Assembly: GCF_020524885.1 (NCBI RefSeq)
Contig: NZ_JAIVKJ010000003.1
Span: 293,501 to 357,500, forward strand
Length of the DNA: 64,000 bases
DNA from: Microbulbifer elongatus
Lineage (GTDB): Bacteria; Pseudomonadota; Gammaproteobacteria; Pseudomonadales; Cellvibrionaceae
Direction of reading: 5' to 3'
The position numbers and the translations under genes are program-made. This document shows positions 47,769 to 58,877 of this stretch, in pieces; the first letter of the stretch is position 1, and each line of letters begins with the position of its first letter. The notes under the pieces were generated by a model. The model saw only the letters and a list, made by a program, of their open reading frames with translations, did not search any database and had not been told where the DNA came from.

Positions 47769-49094
47769 ATGGATACAGAATTTCAAATCCTCAACCAATG
47801 GGGCGACTGGCAGGCTTCTCTGTTTTCCGCAGATGCATTCAGTCAGGCCGCCATCCTGCTCCTCGTGTACGCGCTGGCATGGGTGGCGTCACAGCGTGTG
47901 GTAACGCTTCTTCCGGTTTTGTCCGGTCCTCCAGAGATTCCCGAGCACCAGCCTCTGCGTTTGCTTCTCTTTCGCTGTGGGAAGCTGTTGTTTCCACTGC
48001 TGGCGATTGTGCTGCTAAAAGTGTCTGCCGCATTCTTTCCGCTGGTCAGCGGTAGCAATTGGCTGTTGCAGTTTGCCCTGGCGGTTGCGCTTGTCCTGCT
48101 GTTCCACTCATTTGTGCGCACGGTGATTGGTAATGCGACGGTCGCGAAGATGTTTCTGTGGGTGGGGATGCCGATACTGTTTCTGTATGTGCTTGGCGCC
48201 CTCGGTGATGTGGTGGGGGTGCTGGATTCCATGGCGGTCCAGATTGGTAATATTCGTCTGACCGCATACGGAATTGTGCGCACAGCAATCTTCGGTTCGC
48301 TGTTGTTCTGGCTCGGGCGGATTTCCAACTCGACCGGGCAGACCATTATCCGCAAGCAGGAAACTCTGGATTTTCGGACGCGAGAAGTCGCCGCCAAGCT
48401 GTTTGAAATCGGCTTGTTTGTGGTTATTGCCCTCCTGCTGTTGCAGCTGATGGGCATCAATCTGACGGCGCTGGCGGTGTTCGGTGGTGCGGTGGGCGTC
48501 GGTATCGGTTTTGGACTGCAAACCATCGCCTCAAACTTCATCTCCGGCATCATTATTATTCTTGATCGATCGGTATCCGTTGGCGATTACATTGAGATGG
48601 AAGATGGCCGCAAGGGACGGGTGACCGAGCTCAACATGCGCTCGACGACGCTAGAGACCTTTGACGGAAAAGATATCGTGGTGCCGAATGAAAAGTTTGT
48701 ATCCAATTCATTTATCAACTGGACCCACAAGAATAAAAAGCAACGCTACCGGGTAGATTTTGGCGTGGGCTACGGAACCAATGTTCGCGAGCTGGTTGAA
48801 ATCATAAAGGAGACGGTTGCCAGGCATCCGCAGGTGCTGAGTGGACCCGAACTTCCCATCGAAGAGCGCCCCGATTGTGAAATTGACAGCTTTGGTGACA
48901 ACGGGGTGAATATGTTTGTCGAGTTCTGGATGGAGGGGATCGATGACGGTCGCAACCGGGTTGGTGGTGACCTGTTGCTGGCAATTCTCGAGACACTTCA
49001 GGAACACAATATCGAGATTCCATTCCCGCAGCGGGATGTGCGGCTGGTCAGTGTCCCGGAAAAGGGCGCCTCGTTACATCCACAACCACAATGA
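47769..49094 (+). CDS. MscS-family mechanosensitive ion channel
   Basis: Membrane protein of 441 residues with about four to five helices. The pore-lining helix is GGAVGVGIGFGLQTIASNFI, followed by SGIIIILDRSVSVGDYIEM and the beta domain (RVTELNMRSTTLETFDGKDI, VVPNEKFVSNSFINWTH). It gates under membrane tension to release solutes on osmotic downshock. An open frame extends upstream into rimK, but ATG 47769 is the first start outside that gene. The 3' end overlaps the convergent exoD-like gene by 21 bases. Pairing with an RCK_C-containing RimK suggests osmotic or ionic control. Confidence 0.9.
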   Translation: MDTEFQILNQWGDWQASLFSADAFSQAAILLLVYALAWVASQRVVTLLPVLSGPPEIPEHQPLRLLLFRCGKLLFPLLAIVLLKVSAAFFPLVSGSNWLLQFALAVALVLLFHSFVRTVIGNATVAKMFLWVGMPILFLYVLGALGDVVGVLDSMAVQIGNIRLTAYGIVRTAIFGSLLFWLGRISNSTGQTIIRKQETLDFRTREVAAKLFEIGLFVVIALLLLQLMGINLTALAVFGGAVGVGIGFGLQTIASNFISGIIIILDRSVSVGDYIEMEDGRKGRVTELNMRSTTLETFDGKDIVVPNEKFVSNSFINWTHKNKKQRYRVDFGVGYGTNVRELVEIIKETVARHPQVLSGPELPIEERPDCEIDSFGDNGVNMFVEFWMEGIDDGRNRVGGDLLLAILETLQEHNIEIPFPQRDVRLVSVPEKGASLHPQPQ

Positions 49095-49658
49095 GAGTCC
49101 AGCGATCATTCCGGTGACGCCCACCGCGATCAGCGCGGTAAGGCCATCCTGAGCCACCAGGGCGAGCCCAAAAAGGGTGAGTGCAAGTCCGGCAATGGTG
49201 GCGGAGAAGGGCAGTATTTCCATAGCGGGCAGCGCCATTCCGATGGCGGTGCTCACCAGTGCAATTAGATAACTTCCACCGCGGTGCACCAGTAATGACA
49301 AGCGGGGTTGTAGCCAGCGGTCTATCGTAGCGGCTGGTCGATACAGCCACTGCACGACTCGAAGGAATTTGGCCCTGGAGATTGACTTTCTGAGCAGCCA
49401 TTGAGGCAGCCACAGGTGGCGTCTTAGCAAAAGCATTTGCACCGATGTGAGCAATATCGTAAGCCCCATCAGCGTGGGTACGCCGGGAATCCCCGAAAGC
49501 GGCGAAAACAGTATCAGCCCAGCTACCAGGAGTAGCGGCGCGAACGAGCGCTGCCCCAACGCCTCTAGTACCTGGCCCAGGGTTACCGGGTCGTGTTTGC
49601 TCGCCAGTCGCTCAAGATGAATGAGCAGCTGGCTCAAGTTTCTGATGTGTTCCTGCAT
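49074..49658 (-). CDS. ExoD-family membrane protein
   Basis: Membrane protein of 194 residues with four to five hydrophobic segments and the ExoD pattern VTLGQVLEALGQRSFAPLLL, SPLSGIPGVPTLMGLTILL and SATIAGLALTLFGLALVAQDG. ExoD was described in rhizobia for exopolysaccharide production and alkaline tolerance; its biochemical role is unknown. Its ATG overlaps the stop of the RND gene as TAATG, so it is translationally coupled to the efflux operon. Confidence 0.87.
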   Translation of the reverse strand: MQEHIRNLSQLLIHLERLASKHDPVTLGQVLEALGQRSFAPLLLVAGLILFSPLSGIPGVPTLMGLTILLTSVQMLLLRRHLWLPQWLLRKSISRAKFLRVVQWLYRPAATIDRWLQPRLSLLVHRGGSYLIALVSTAIGMALPAMEILPFSATIAGLALTLFGLALVAQDGLTALIAVGVTGMIAGLSLWLWM

Positions 49659-52600
49659 TAAGCCTCACCATGCTTTTGGCCACGCTTGCGTGGGTGAGGC
49701 TTTTGTGAGAGCCGTTCGTGCCATTTGAGCGCAATCACGGTCAATGCCGGCAAGGCCGTCAAGGTCACCGCCATGGCGCCGATAATTCCAGCCATGACAA
49801 TAACTCCAACGCCCCGATAGAGCTCGGTGCCCGCTCCGGGCAAAAATACCAGTGGTGCCAGGCCGAAAATCGTCGTCAGCGTGGATATGGCAATAGGGCG
49901 CAGACGGGAGTCTACGGCCTCCTGCACCGCCTGCACCGCGCCCATACCGTCTTCCTTTACATTGCTAATGGCCCTGTGCACGACCAGGATGGGATTGTTG
50001 ACCACGGTGCCCATCAGGATCAGGAAGCCAAGCATGGAGATCATGTCGAAGGGCTGGTGCACACCTTCAAACCCCATGCTACGCAGGGTGGCGCCCACCA
50101 CGTTCAGCAGGGCCAGCCCGGCAATGCCACCGGCAATCCCCAGTGGGATAGTGGTCATGATCAGCAGCGGGTAACCCCAGTGGCTGAAGATGGCCACCAT
50201 CAGCAGGTAGATGATGGCAAGTGCCACCAGATAATTACTGCCGAGGGAAGCGCGGGTGGCATCCAGCTGATCGGCGGCACCGGAGATGTCCATAGAAACC
50301 CCGAGCGGTACCTGTCCGTTTTCGCGCATGTACTGCACGAGTTCGGTGCGCACAGCTTCCACACCAGTTTCCAGGGCAACGGAGCGCGGTGGAATGATAT
50401 TCAGGGTCACCGTGCGGCGTCCGTCGAGCCGACGCACGGTCGCGGTGTCGACGGTTTCCTCAATGTGGGCCAGTTCAGAAAGTGGCAGCACGGCACCTTC
50501 TGGGGTGTAGATGAAGATCTGCTCCAGGGTCTCCACGGTGGCCTCGGGGCCATGTTGGTTGTACAGGTAGATATCGATCTTGTCGTCGTTGAGAAAGAAT
50601 TCATTGACGAAAGCACCGTCTGTAAGCGCGGCTACCGCGAAACCGATATCTTCCGCACTCATACCCACTTCCTCCGCGCGCTCCCACCTGGGCTTTACTT
50701 CCAGCAGTGGTTGCGCGAGCGATAGGCTGGACGGTTGGGTCTGGATGTTGGGGTTGTCAAAGATTGCCTTGGCGCGATCGTAGGCGGTGCGGGCGACCTC
50801 ATAAATATCGGCTAGATTGGCGCCGGAAATATTCAGGTTCACACTGCGGGTGCCGCCATCGTTGCTGCTGATAATCGAACCGCGGGTGGCAAAGGCACGC
50901 ATGCCGGGATATTGCTCGTACTTGTGTACGATGGCGGTCATCAGCTCATCGATGTCACGCGGGTCTTTCGTCTCCGCAATGATGCGCAGATTTTGGGGGG
51001 ACACGCTGAGGATGAAATACTTCATTAGCGGTATTTTGGCCGGCTCACCTCGCTCAGTGTCGTGTGTTTCCGGTTCCACAAACGGCATGAAGTAGTCCTG
51101 TATCTCTAGTCCAATTTCCTTCATGGTGGCGAGGTTGTAGCCGGGGGGCGCGTTCAAGTAAGCGAAGGTTTTGGCTTCTTCGCCTTCCGGCAGGTATTCA
51201 GCTGGGGGTGTCAGTAGTAGGACGATGGCCAGACTGGTGGCAATGGTGATACCGATGCAGTAAATGCGCCTTGAGGGCGAGGTGAGCAACCAGTGAACTT
51301 TGCTCACTACCCCGCGGCGCATTCTGCTGTGCTCCCGGCTATCCGCTCCAGGTTTTCTAACAGTGCCATCAAATTTCAGCCGCGCGCTCGCAGTGGGGAT
51401 CACTGTGATGGCCACCAGCATGGACACCAGAATCGATGCGGAAATGGCGATAGCTATGTCCGAATACAGTTGCCCAGCTTCTTCTGCGATGAAAACCACC
51501 GGCAGGAAGACCATGACGGTGGTGAGCGTGGAGGCGAGTACCGCCGGCCACACCTTCTTCACACCACTGATGGCTGCTTGTAATCGATCCAGCCCGCGGC
51601 GGCGTTCCAGCTCGATACTTTCCAGTACCACAATGCTGTTATCCAGCGTCATGCCGATGGAGAAGGCCACACCGGCGAGTGAGATAACATTGATGGTGCG
51701 CCCGGCAATCAACAGTCCGATAAAGGCGGCGATAGTACAGATGGGGATGCCCACCACGCCCAGTGCGGTTGTGCGGATGGAGCGTAAAAAACCATACATG
51801 ATGGCAGTGGCGAGCAGGGCGCCCAGCGCCAGGTTTTTCCACACATTGAACACCGATGCCTCCACGTAACCCACATCGTCGGCGGTCAGCACCATGTTCA
51901 TGCCCTGGGGTTCCAGAAGCTCCCGATTGATACGTTCAACTTCTTTTATCATCGCGCGCTTGATGTCGATCACATTGGAGCCACTCTCGCGGCGGACCGA
52001 CAGGAAGATAGCCGGTTGGCCGTTGACGAACGCGCTGCTGCGAACCTTGAAATGGTCCAGCTTGATGTCCGCCACGTCACTGAGGCGCACGATACTGTCG
52101 CCATCACGGCGCAGGATCAGGGCGCGCAGCTCCTGCAGGTCTTTGAACCGCCCCAGGGTGCGCAACAAATAGCGGCGCTTGCCACTTTCCACCTCGCCTC
52201 CGGAGATGTCCCGGTTGCGGGTGCGGATTGCTTCACGAACATCGGTGAGCGTCAGGTTCCGCTCTGTCAGTCGCTCGGGTTGCAGGCGTATCTGAATCTG
52301 TCGCTCTGCACCGCCGCCTACGCCTACCTGGGCCACGCCGGGAACACTGGACATGCGGGGCCGCACATTGTCTTCTACGTAGTCCCGAAGCATGTCCATA
52401 TCCAGCCCGCGCGGGTTGCCCGGCAGGGGGGACACGCGGAAATACATAAAGGCGTTGGAGGAAAAGGAGGTAGCGTAGACCCGGGGCTCATCCACATTCT
52501 CCGGGTAAGAGGGGACCTGGGTAAGTGCGTTGTTGACTCGGATCTGGGTTTCGAGGATGTCTACGCCAAAGGGAAACTCCAGTTCTATGTCCGCAGAGCC

Positions 52601-52852
52601 CAGATCGGCGGAGGACTGTAGCTCCAGCAAATAGGGAATGTTGCGCAGGTACTCCTCCTGCTCGATCAGGATCTCTTTTTCAATGTCCTGCGGTGTGGCG
52701 CCGGGCCAGCTGGTGCGGATGGAGATGGTGCGCACCTCCAGATCGGGAATCATCTGTACGGGAATTCGGAAGGCTGCCACCAGTCCGAGAATCGCAACAA
52801 TTAGCACCGTGACGGTGACCAGAATGCCGTTCTTGATGATCTGTTCGAACAT
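49658..52852 (-). CDS. RND-family efflux permease
   Basis: Inner-membrane proton-driven pump of 1064 residues with 12 predicted helices and two large periplasmic loops, as for AcrB-type transporters. Visible family features are the N-terminal region ILVTVTVLIVAILGLVAAFR, the TM4 segment FSIGMTLDNSIVVLESIELE and LGFLILMGTVVNNPILVVHR in the second half. The sequence resembles the hydrophobe/amphiphile or lipid-type RND branch rather than the heavy-metal branch, because TM4 shows LDNS rather than the charged metal-relay pattern. The ATG overlaps the stop of the membrane-fusion gene (TGATG). No outer-membrane channel gene is adjacent. Confidence 0.92.
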   Translation of the reverse strand: MFEQIIKNGILVTVTVLIVAILGLVAAFRIPVQMIPDLEVRTISIRTSWPGATPQDIEKEILIEQEEYLRNIPYLLELQSSADLGSADIELEFPFGVDILETQIRVNNALTQVPSYPENVDEPRVYATSFSSNAFMYFRVSPLPGNPRGLDMDMLRDYVEDNVRPRMSSVPGVAQVGVGGGAERQIQIRLQPERLTERNLTLTDVREAIRTRNRDISGGEVESGKRRYLLRTLGRFKDLQELRALILRRDGDSIVRLSDVADIKLDHFKVRSSAFVNGQPAIFLSVRRESGSNVIDIKRAMIKEVERINRELLEPQGMNMVLTADDVGYVEASVFNVWKNLALGALLATAIMYGFLRSIRTTALGVVGIPICTIAAFIGLLIAGRTINVISLAGVAFSIGMTLDNSIVVLESIELERRRGLDRLQAAISGVKKVWPAVLASTLTTVMVFLPVVFIAEEAGQLYSDIAIAISASILVSMLVAITVIPTASARLKFDGTVRKPGADSREHSRMRRGVVSKVHWLLTSPSRRIYCIGITIATSLAIVLLLTPPAEYLPEGEEAKTFAYLNAPPGYNLATMKEIGLEIQDYFMPFVEPETHDTERGEPAKIPLMKYFILSVSPQNLRIIAETKDPRDIDELMTAIVHKYEQYPGMRAFATRGSIISSNDGGTRSVNLNISGANLADIYEVARTAYDRAKAIFDNPNIQTQPSSLSLAQPLLEVKPRWERAEEVGMSAEDIGFAVAALTDGAFVNEFFLNDDKIDIYLYNQHGPEATVETLEQIFIYTPEGAVLPLSELAHIEETVDTATVRRLDGRRTVTLNIIPPRSVALETGVEAVRTELVQYMRENGQVPLGVSMDISGAADQLDATRASLGSNYLVALAIIYLLMVAIFSHWGYPLLIMTTIPLGIAGGIAGLALLNVVGATLRSMGFEGVHQPFDMISMLGFLILMGTVVNNPILVVHRAISNVKEDGMGAVQAVQEAVDSRLRPIAISTLTTIFGLAPLVFLPGAGTELYRGVGVIVMAGIIGAMAVTLTALPALTVIALKWHERLSQKPHPRKRGQKHGEA

Positions 52853-54021
52853 CAGCGGACTTCTGCGCCGGGGTTCGCTGTCATTGCGCGCTTGAGAATG
52901 ACCTTCTGCCCGGCCTGAAGACTCTCATTGCCGCGCACGATCACCCGCTGGCCCGCCTCAACCCCGCTTTTGATTTCGATCATACCGTTGAAGCTGAGCC
53001 CGGTGGTTACTGGCTGTTCATTAACCGCGGTCACCTTATCCCACCGGCTGCCGGGCGCGGCTGCCCACACGGTGATGCGTCCATCGGGATAACGCAGCAC
53101 GGCATCCCGTGGCACAGCGATCCCTTGTTGGTCGCGTTTCAGCTGAAGTACCGCCGAAGCCGACATACCGGGAATTAGTTGTGGGCCCTGGCCGTGTGCA
53201 CCCTTTGTTGAATCCAATATGGTGCGCAGGAGAAACGTGCGGCTACCACTGCGGCTTACCGGAACCTTGTGCTCCACCCGTGAAGTAAACGATTCGCCAT
53301 TGTCCAGCTTTACCCGAATTTCGGTTTGTGGCCGAATATGCGCGTAGTAGCGTTGCGGCACCCGAAAGTCCGCGCGCAGGGAATCCGTATCGACCAGCTC
53401 GAATAACGCAGTGCCGGGCTCCACCCACTCCCCCAGATCTACCTCACGCAAGCTGACCGTACCGGAAAATGGCGCTTCGACCTGGTGCCGGCGGAGCAGG
53501 GCATTCAGGCGCGCGGTTTCCACCTGGGCGGCCTCCAGCTCGGCGCTGCGCTCACGTACTTCCGAGCCGAGGCTCTCAACCTCGGTTTCCGCCACATGAT
53601 CGTCGCCCAACAGCCGCTGGAGCTCTGCCAGCCGCCGGCGGCTGTCTGCCACCGTCTCCCTTACTCGAGCCACTTCGGCGAGCGCCGCATCGCGACGGAT
53701 ACTGCTGAGTTCCGGGTCCAGGCTAAGCAGCGGATCGCCTTTTTTTACCCGGTCGCCGATATCCGCATGAATAGCCTGAATCAGCCCGGCAACTTCCGCC
53801 GAAAGCAGCGCCTGCCGGAGAGGGGTGATTGTGCCGGTAACCGGTACTTCTTCGATCAGGGGTTGCCGTTGTACAACCACCGCTTCCACGGTAATTGGCG
53901 CCGCTTCGGGAGAATCTTCATCTGCATCGGCGGATGTTGCAGCAATGACGGCCGTCAGCAGCGACAGCAGCAATTTGAGCGACACCGGGATGGTAAAAGT
54001 GAAGACGCTGGACGAGTGCAT
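52852..54021 (-). CDS. Periplasmic membrane-fusion (adaptor) subunit of RND efflux system
   Basis: HlyD/AcrA-type adaptor of 389 residues with an N-terminal signal (VSLKLLLSLLTAVIAATSADA), a barrel-sandwich segment (AGLIQAIHADIGDRVKKGDP and VEAPFSGTVSLREVDLGEWV), a helical hairpin between them (about 105-165) and a beta-barrel. It joins the pump to an outer-membrane channel. It is the first gene of the adaptor-pump-ExoD operon, each junction overlapping by one base, and is divergent from katG. Confidence 0.92.
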   Translation of the reverse strand: MHSSSVFTFTIPVSLKLLLSLLTAVIAATSADADEDSPEAAPITVEAVVVQRQPLIEEVPVTGTITPLRQALLSAEVAGLIQAIHADIGDRVKKGDPLLSLDPELSSIRRDAALAEVARVRETVADSRRRLAELQRLLGDDHVAETEVESLGSEVRERSAELEAAQVETARLNALLRRHQVEAPFSGTVSLREVDLGEWVEPGTALFELVDTDSLRADFRVPQRYYAHIRPQTEIRVKLDNGESFTSRVEHKVPVSRSGSRTFLLRTILDSTKGAHGQGPQLIPGMSASAVLQLKRDQQGIAVPRDAVLRYPDGRITVWAAAPGSRWDKVTAVNEQPVTTGLSFNGMIEIKSGVEAGQRVIVRGNESLQAGQKVILKRAMTANPGAEVR

Positions 54022-56557
<2,536 letters not shown>

Positions 56558-56620
56558 GTTGGCTTGTACGCGAAATTTCCAGAAAGTAGCTTATGGCATG
56601 CTACAGGCTATTGTTGAAAG

Positions 56621-56653
56621 ACAGGCGGCCCCGGGGCCGCCTGTTGTTGTGTT
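56621..56653 (+). terminator. Terminator after katG
   Basis: A perfect 24-base palindrome (ACAGGCGGCCCC and its complement, 56621-56644) followed by TTGTTGTTGTG. The loop must open within the central CCCCGGGG, and the T tract is interrupted. Confidence 0.7.
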
Positions 56654-56725
56654 GGGGGTGATGATCCATTGACGTTGTGGTTGCGTACCAGCCCACTGAA
56701 ACCTGGACAGGACGTGAAATCCTAA

Positions 56726-57835
56726 ATGAAAAAAAACACTGTCAGATTCTTCTCCCTATTCGCCCTGCTTTTCGCTTCTGTTGCCTCCGGGTCAGAATTG
56801 GACGTTCGCGTATCGAACTCGCCTCCGGAAGGCACTTTGGTATTTCAGGTCTATGACAACCCTGACGCCTTTGGCGATTTTCGCAGCCCAAGCTGGGAGG
56901 CCCGGCTGGCGGTTAGCCCCGACGGGCGGTACCGCCTCAAAGGAGTACCTTCGGGAGCCGTGGCTCTGCTGGTGTACGCCGACATTAACGGCAATCAGGC
57001 TCTGGACAGAACCTTTATCGGTATTCCCAAGGAGCCCATAGGCTTGTCCAATGGCTATCGTCCAAAGGGGCCGCCCAGCTTCCAGCGCGCAAGTTTCTCT
57101 CTGGCGGCCACTGAGGCCAAGACCGTCGATATCGATATGTATCAGGTCTTGGGCGACTCAGGTCAGTGGGGCGTCGGCCTCGGTGTTATCGGCCGCAGCA
57201 GCCCCTATGTAGGCTCCGATTCCGCAGTCACACAAGTGATACCCGCAATTACCTATTTCGGCGAGCGCCTGCAGTGGGTGGGGCCGAGCCTGCGTTACGG
57301 ACTTTGGGGTAGCGATACTTTCCGGTTTGCGGTCAATGCCACATACCGCGTGGGCGCCTATGAAGAGGACGACAGTCCCATTCTGGTCGGGCTGGGGGAC
57401 AGGGACAGCACCCTGATGGCGGGCGTTGGACTGGTGTATGACGGCCCCAACCAGATTGATGTGGACTTCCGCTATCAGCACGACGTGCTCGACCGGTTTG
57501 GCGGGGGCACTGCGGAGTTGCGGCTGTCCAAAGGGTTCCAGACCGGGAATGTCAGCTGGGGGCCATCGATCGGGGTCAACTGGCTGAGCAGCGACATGGC
57601 CAACTACGATTTTGGTGTGCCGTCCTGGGCTGCGATCCCCGGTCGACCACCCTACGACGTGGGCAGTACCGTGACCGCGGAAGGAGGAATTGGTGGCATG
57701 CTGGAGATAACCGAGCACTGGCGATTCGTGATTGACGTGAGCGCAGAGTATCTGGGTGACGATATCTCGGATAGCCCCATTGTGGACGACGACTATGTGC
57801 TCAAGGGGTTTGCCGCGATTACCTATACCTTCTGA
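56726..57835 (+). CDS. DUF2141-MipA/OmpV fusion, predicted outer-membrane protein
   Basis: Secreted protein of 369 residues. A signal peptide (FFSLFALLFASVASG) precedes a DUF2141 domain at about 25-135 (VPSGAVALLVYADINGNQAL, RTFIGIPKEPIGLSNGYRP). The C-terminal part (about 150-369) is a MipA/OmpV-type beta-barrel with GVGLGVIGRSSPYVGSD, DFRYQHDVLDRFGGGTAELR and a terminal aromatic residue in GFAAITYTF, as expected for Bam-dependent insertion. MipA scaffolds murein synthesis enzymes; the meaning of the DUF2141 fusion is unknown. Confidence 0.87.
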   Translation: MKKNTVRFFSLFALLFASVASGSELDVRVSNSPPEGTLVFQVYDNPDAFGDFRSPSWEARLAVSPDGRYRLKGVPSGAVALLVYADINGNQALDRTFIGIPKEPIGLSNGYRPKGPPSFQRASFSLAATEAKTVDIDMYQVLGDSGQWGVGLGVIGRSSPYVGSDSAVTQVIPAITYFGERLQWVGPSLRYGLWGSDTFRFAVNATYRVGAYEEDDSPILVGLGDRDSTLMAGVGLVYDGPNQIDVDFRYQHDVLDRFGGGTAELRLSKGFQTGNVSWGPSIGVNWLSSDMANYDFGVPSWAAIPGRPPYDVGSTVTAEGGIGGMLEITEHWRFVIDVSAEYLGDDISDSPIVDDDYVLKGFAAITYTF

Positions 57836-57854
57836 TCTTGCGGCGTTAGAGGTC

Positions 57855-58700
57855 TTAGAACAGCCCCATCTGGGGCTGTTTTTCGTTGAAGTTTACGGTC
57901 GGCGCATCGGGTAGGCGCTTATTCAGAAGCGCAGTCCAGAGAGAGACAAGGTTCAGGGCATCGCCATTGTCCGGCATATGGATAAATACGAATGGTCGAA
58001 CGCCTTGCTCGATCCAGTTGGCAACGCGCTCGACCCAGGGTTCCAAATATTCCCGGTTACTCTCAAGGTCGGGGTGGCCGATATAGCGGATTACCGGCGC
58101 CGCATCTACCGGAAGCAGATGAACGGGCACATTGGGCTTTTTGCGTTGGGCGTCAACTATCGACGCGCTATCGGCTTTCGCTGAGAACAGGGCGCGACTG
58201 TCGAGACAAACGCGGGCGCACTGTCGCTCGCGCAACCCCCGGTTCAGAGCGCGCTCTGGATCGCGCTTTTCAAAGAATGCGGGGTGTCGGACTTCTACCG
58301 TGCAGGTCAGGTGAGCGGGGAGCAGGTCAAAAAAGTGCCACAAGTTGTCGAGGTGTTGTGGGCCGAAGCTCGCCGGCAACTGCACTAAGAATGGGCCCAG
58401 GACATCGTTCAGCGGGGAAACGATTTCCAGAAATTCACCGACTTCTTTACCTGAGGTGGCGAGGAGCTTGTCGTGACTGATACTGCGTGGGAATTTGAGT
58501 AAGAAGCGAAAGTTATCGGGAACTTGTCTCCGCCACTGTGCACATTGCGCTTGCGTAGGGGTAGCGTAGAACGTTGTATTACCCTCGACACAATTCAGCA
58601 CCTGACTGTAGCGTTCGAGAGGAGTCGAACCCGCTGGCAAGCGGGCGTTCCATGCCGGGTGTTGCCATTGAGGGCAGCCGAGGAAATAGGGGAGATTCAT
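57855..58700 (-). CDS. DUF72 family protein
   Basis: TIM-barrel-like protein of 281 residues with the DUF72 pattern: YFLGCPQWQHPAWNARLP at the N-terminus, NCVEGNTTFYATPTQAQCAQ, FRFLLKFPRSISHDK, and TCTVEVRHPAFF. The family (YecE-like) has no confirmed function; a DNase-like or nucleic-acid role has been proposed from structure. ATG 58700 is preferred over an in-frame TTG ten codons upstream. Its last codons form a terminator hairpin shared with the convergent gene. Confidence 0.88.
   Translation of the reverse strand: MNLPYFLGCPQWQHPAWNARLPAGSTPLERYSQVLNCVEGNTTFYATPTQAQCAQWRRQVPDNFRFLLKFPRSISHDKLLATSGKEVGEFLEIVSPLNDVLGPFLVQLPASFGPQHLDNLWHFFDLLPAHLTCTVEVRHPAFFEKRDPERALNRGLRERQCARVCLDSRALFSAKADSASIVDAQRKKPNVPVHLLPVDAAPVIRYIGHPDLESNREYLEPWVERVANWIEQGVRPFVFIHMPDNGDALNLVSLWTALLNKRLPDAPTVNFNEKQPQMGLF
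57859..57883. terminator. Terminator embedded in the 3' end of the DUF72 gene
   Basis: Stem AACAGCCCC (57859-57867) and GGGGCTGTT (57872-57880), ATCT loop and TTT. It ends the plus-strand MipA-type gene while also encoding the final residues of the convergent DUF72 protein. Confidence 0.8.
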
Positions 58701-58729
58701 GGTTTTGCAGTGATAAATACTCCCGCGCA

Positions 58730-58757
58730 AATGTAATGCGCTCGATGCTCAAGTCAA
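58730..58757 (-). promoter_or_regulatory. Candidate promoter for the DUF72 gene
   Basis: On the minus strand TTGACT (58757-58752), a 16-base spacer and TACATT (58735-58730). Five and four matches to consensus. A divergent AT-rich element with TAGAAT at 58783-58788 may serve the plus-strand gene. Confidence 0.45.
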
Positions 58758-58877
58758 GTCTGCACTTTTAATTTTAAATCATTAGAATGCGCGACCTTTT
58801 CGCGGGTCAGATTTTGGTGAACAGGTGATGTGTCACCGACCCGTGCGTCTGAGTTTGAAGAGGTTGACTGAGTTTCT

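Noticed and set aside
49718..50725. 335-codon plus-strand frame opposite the RND pump gene
   Set aside because: Antisense to a clear 1064-residue pump; the translation is rich in His, Gln and Gly and shows no family features.
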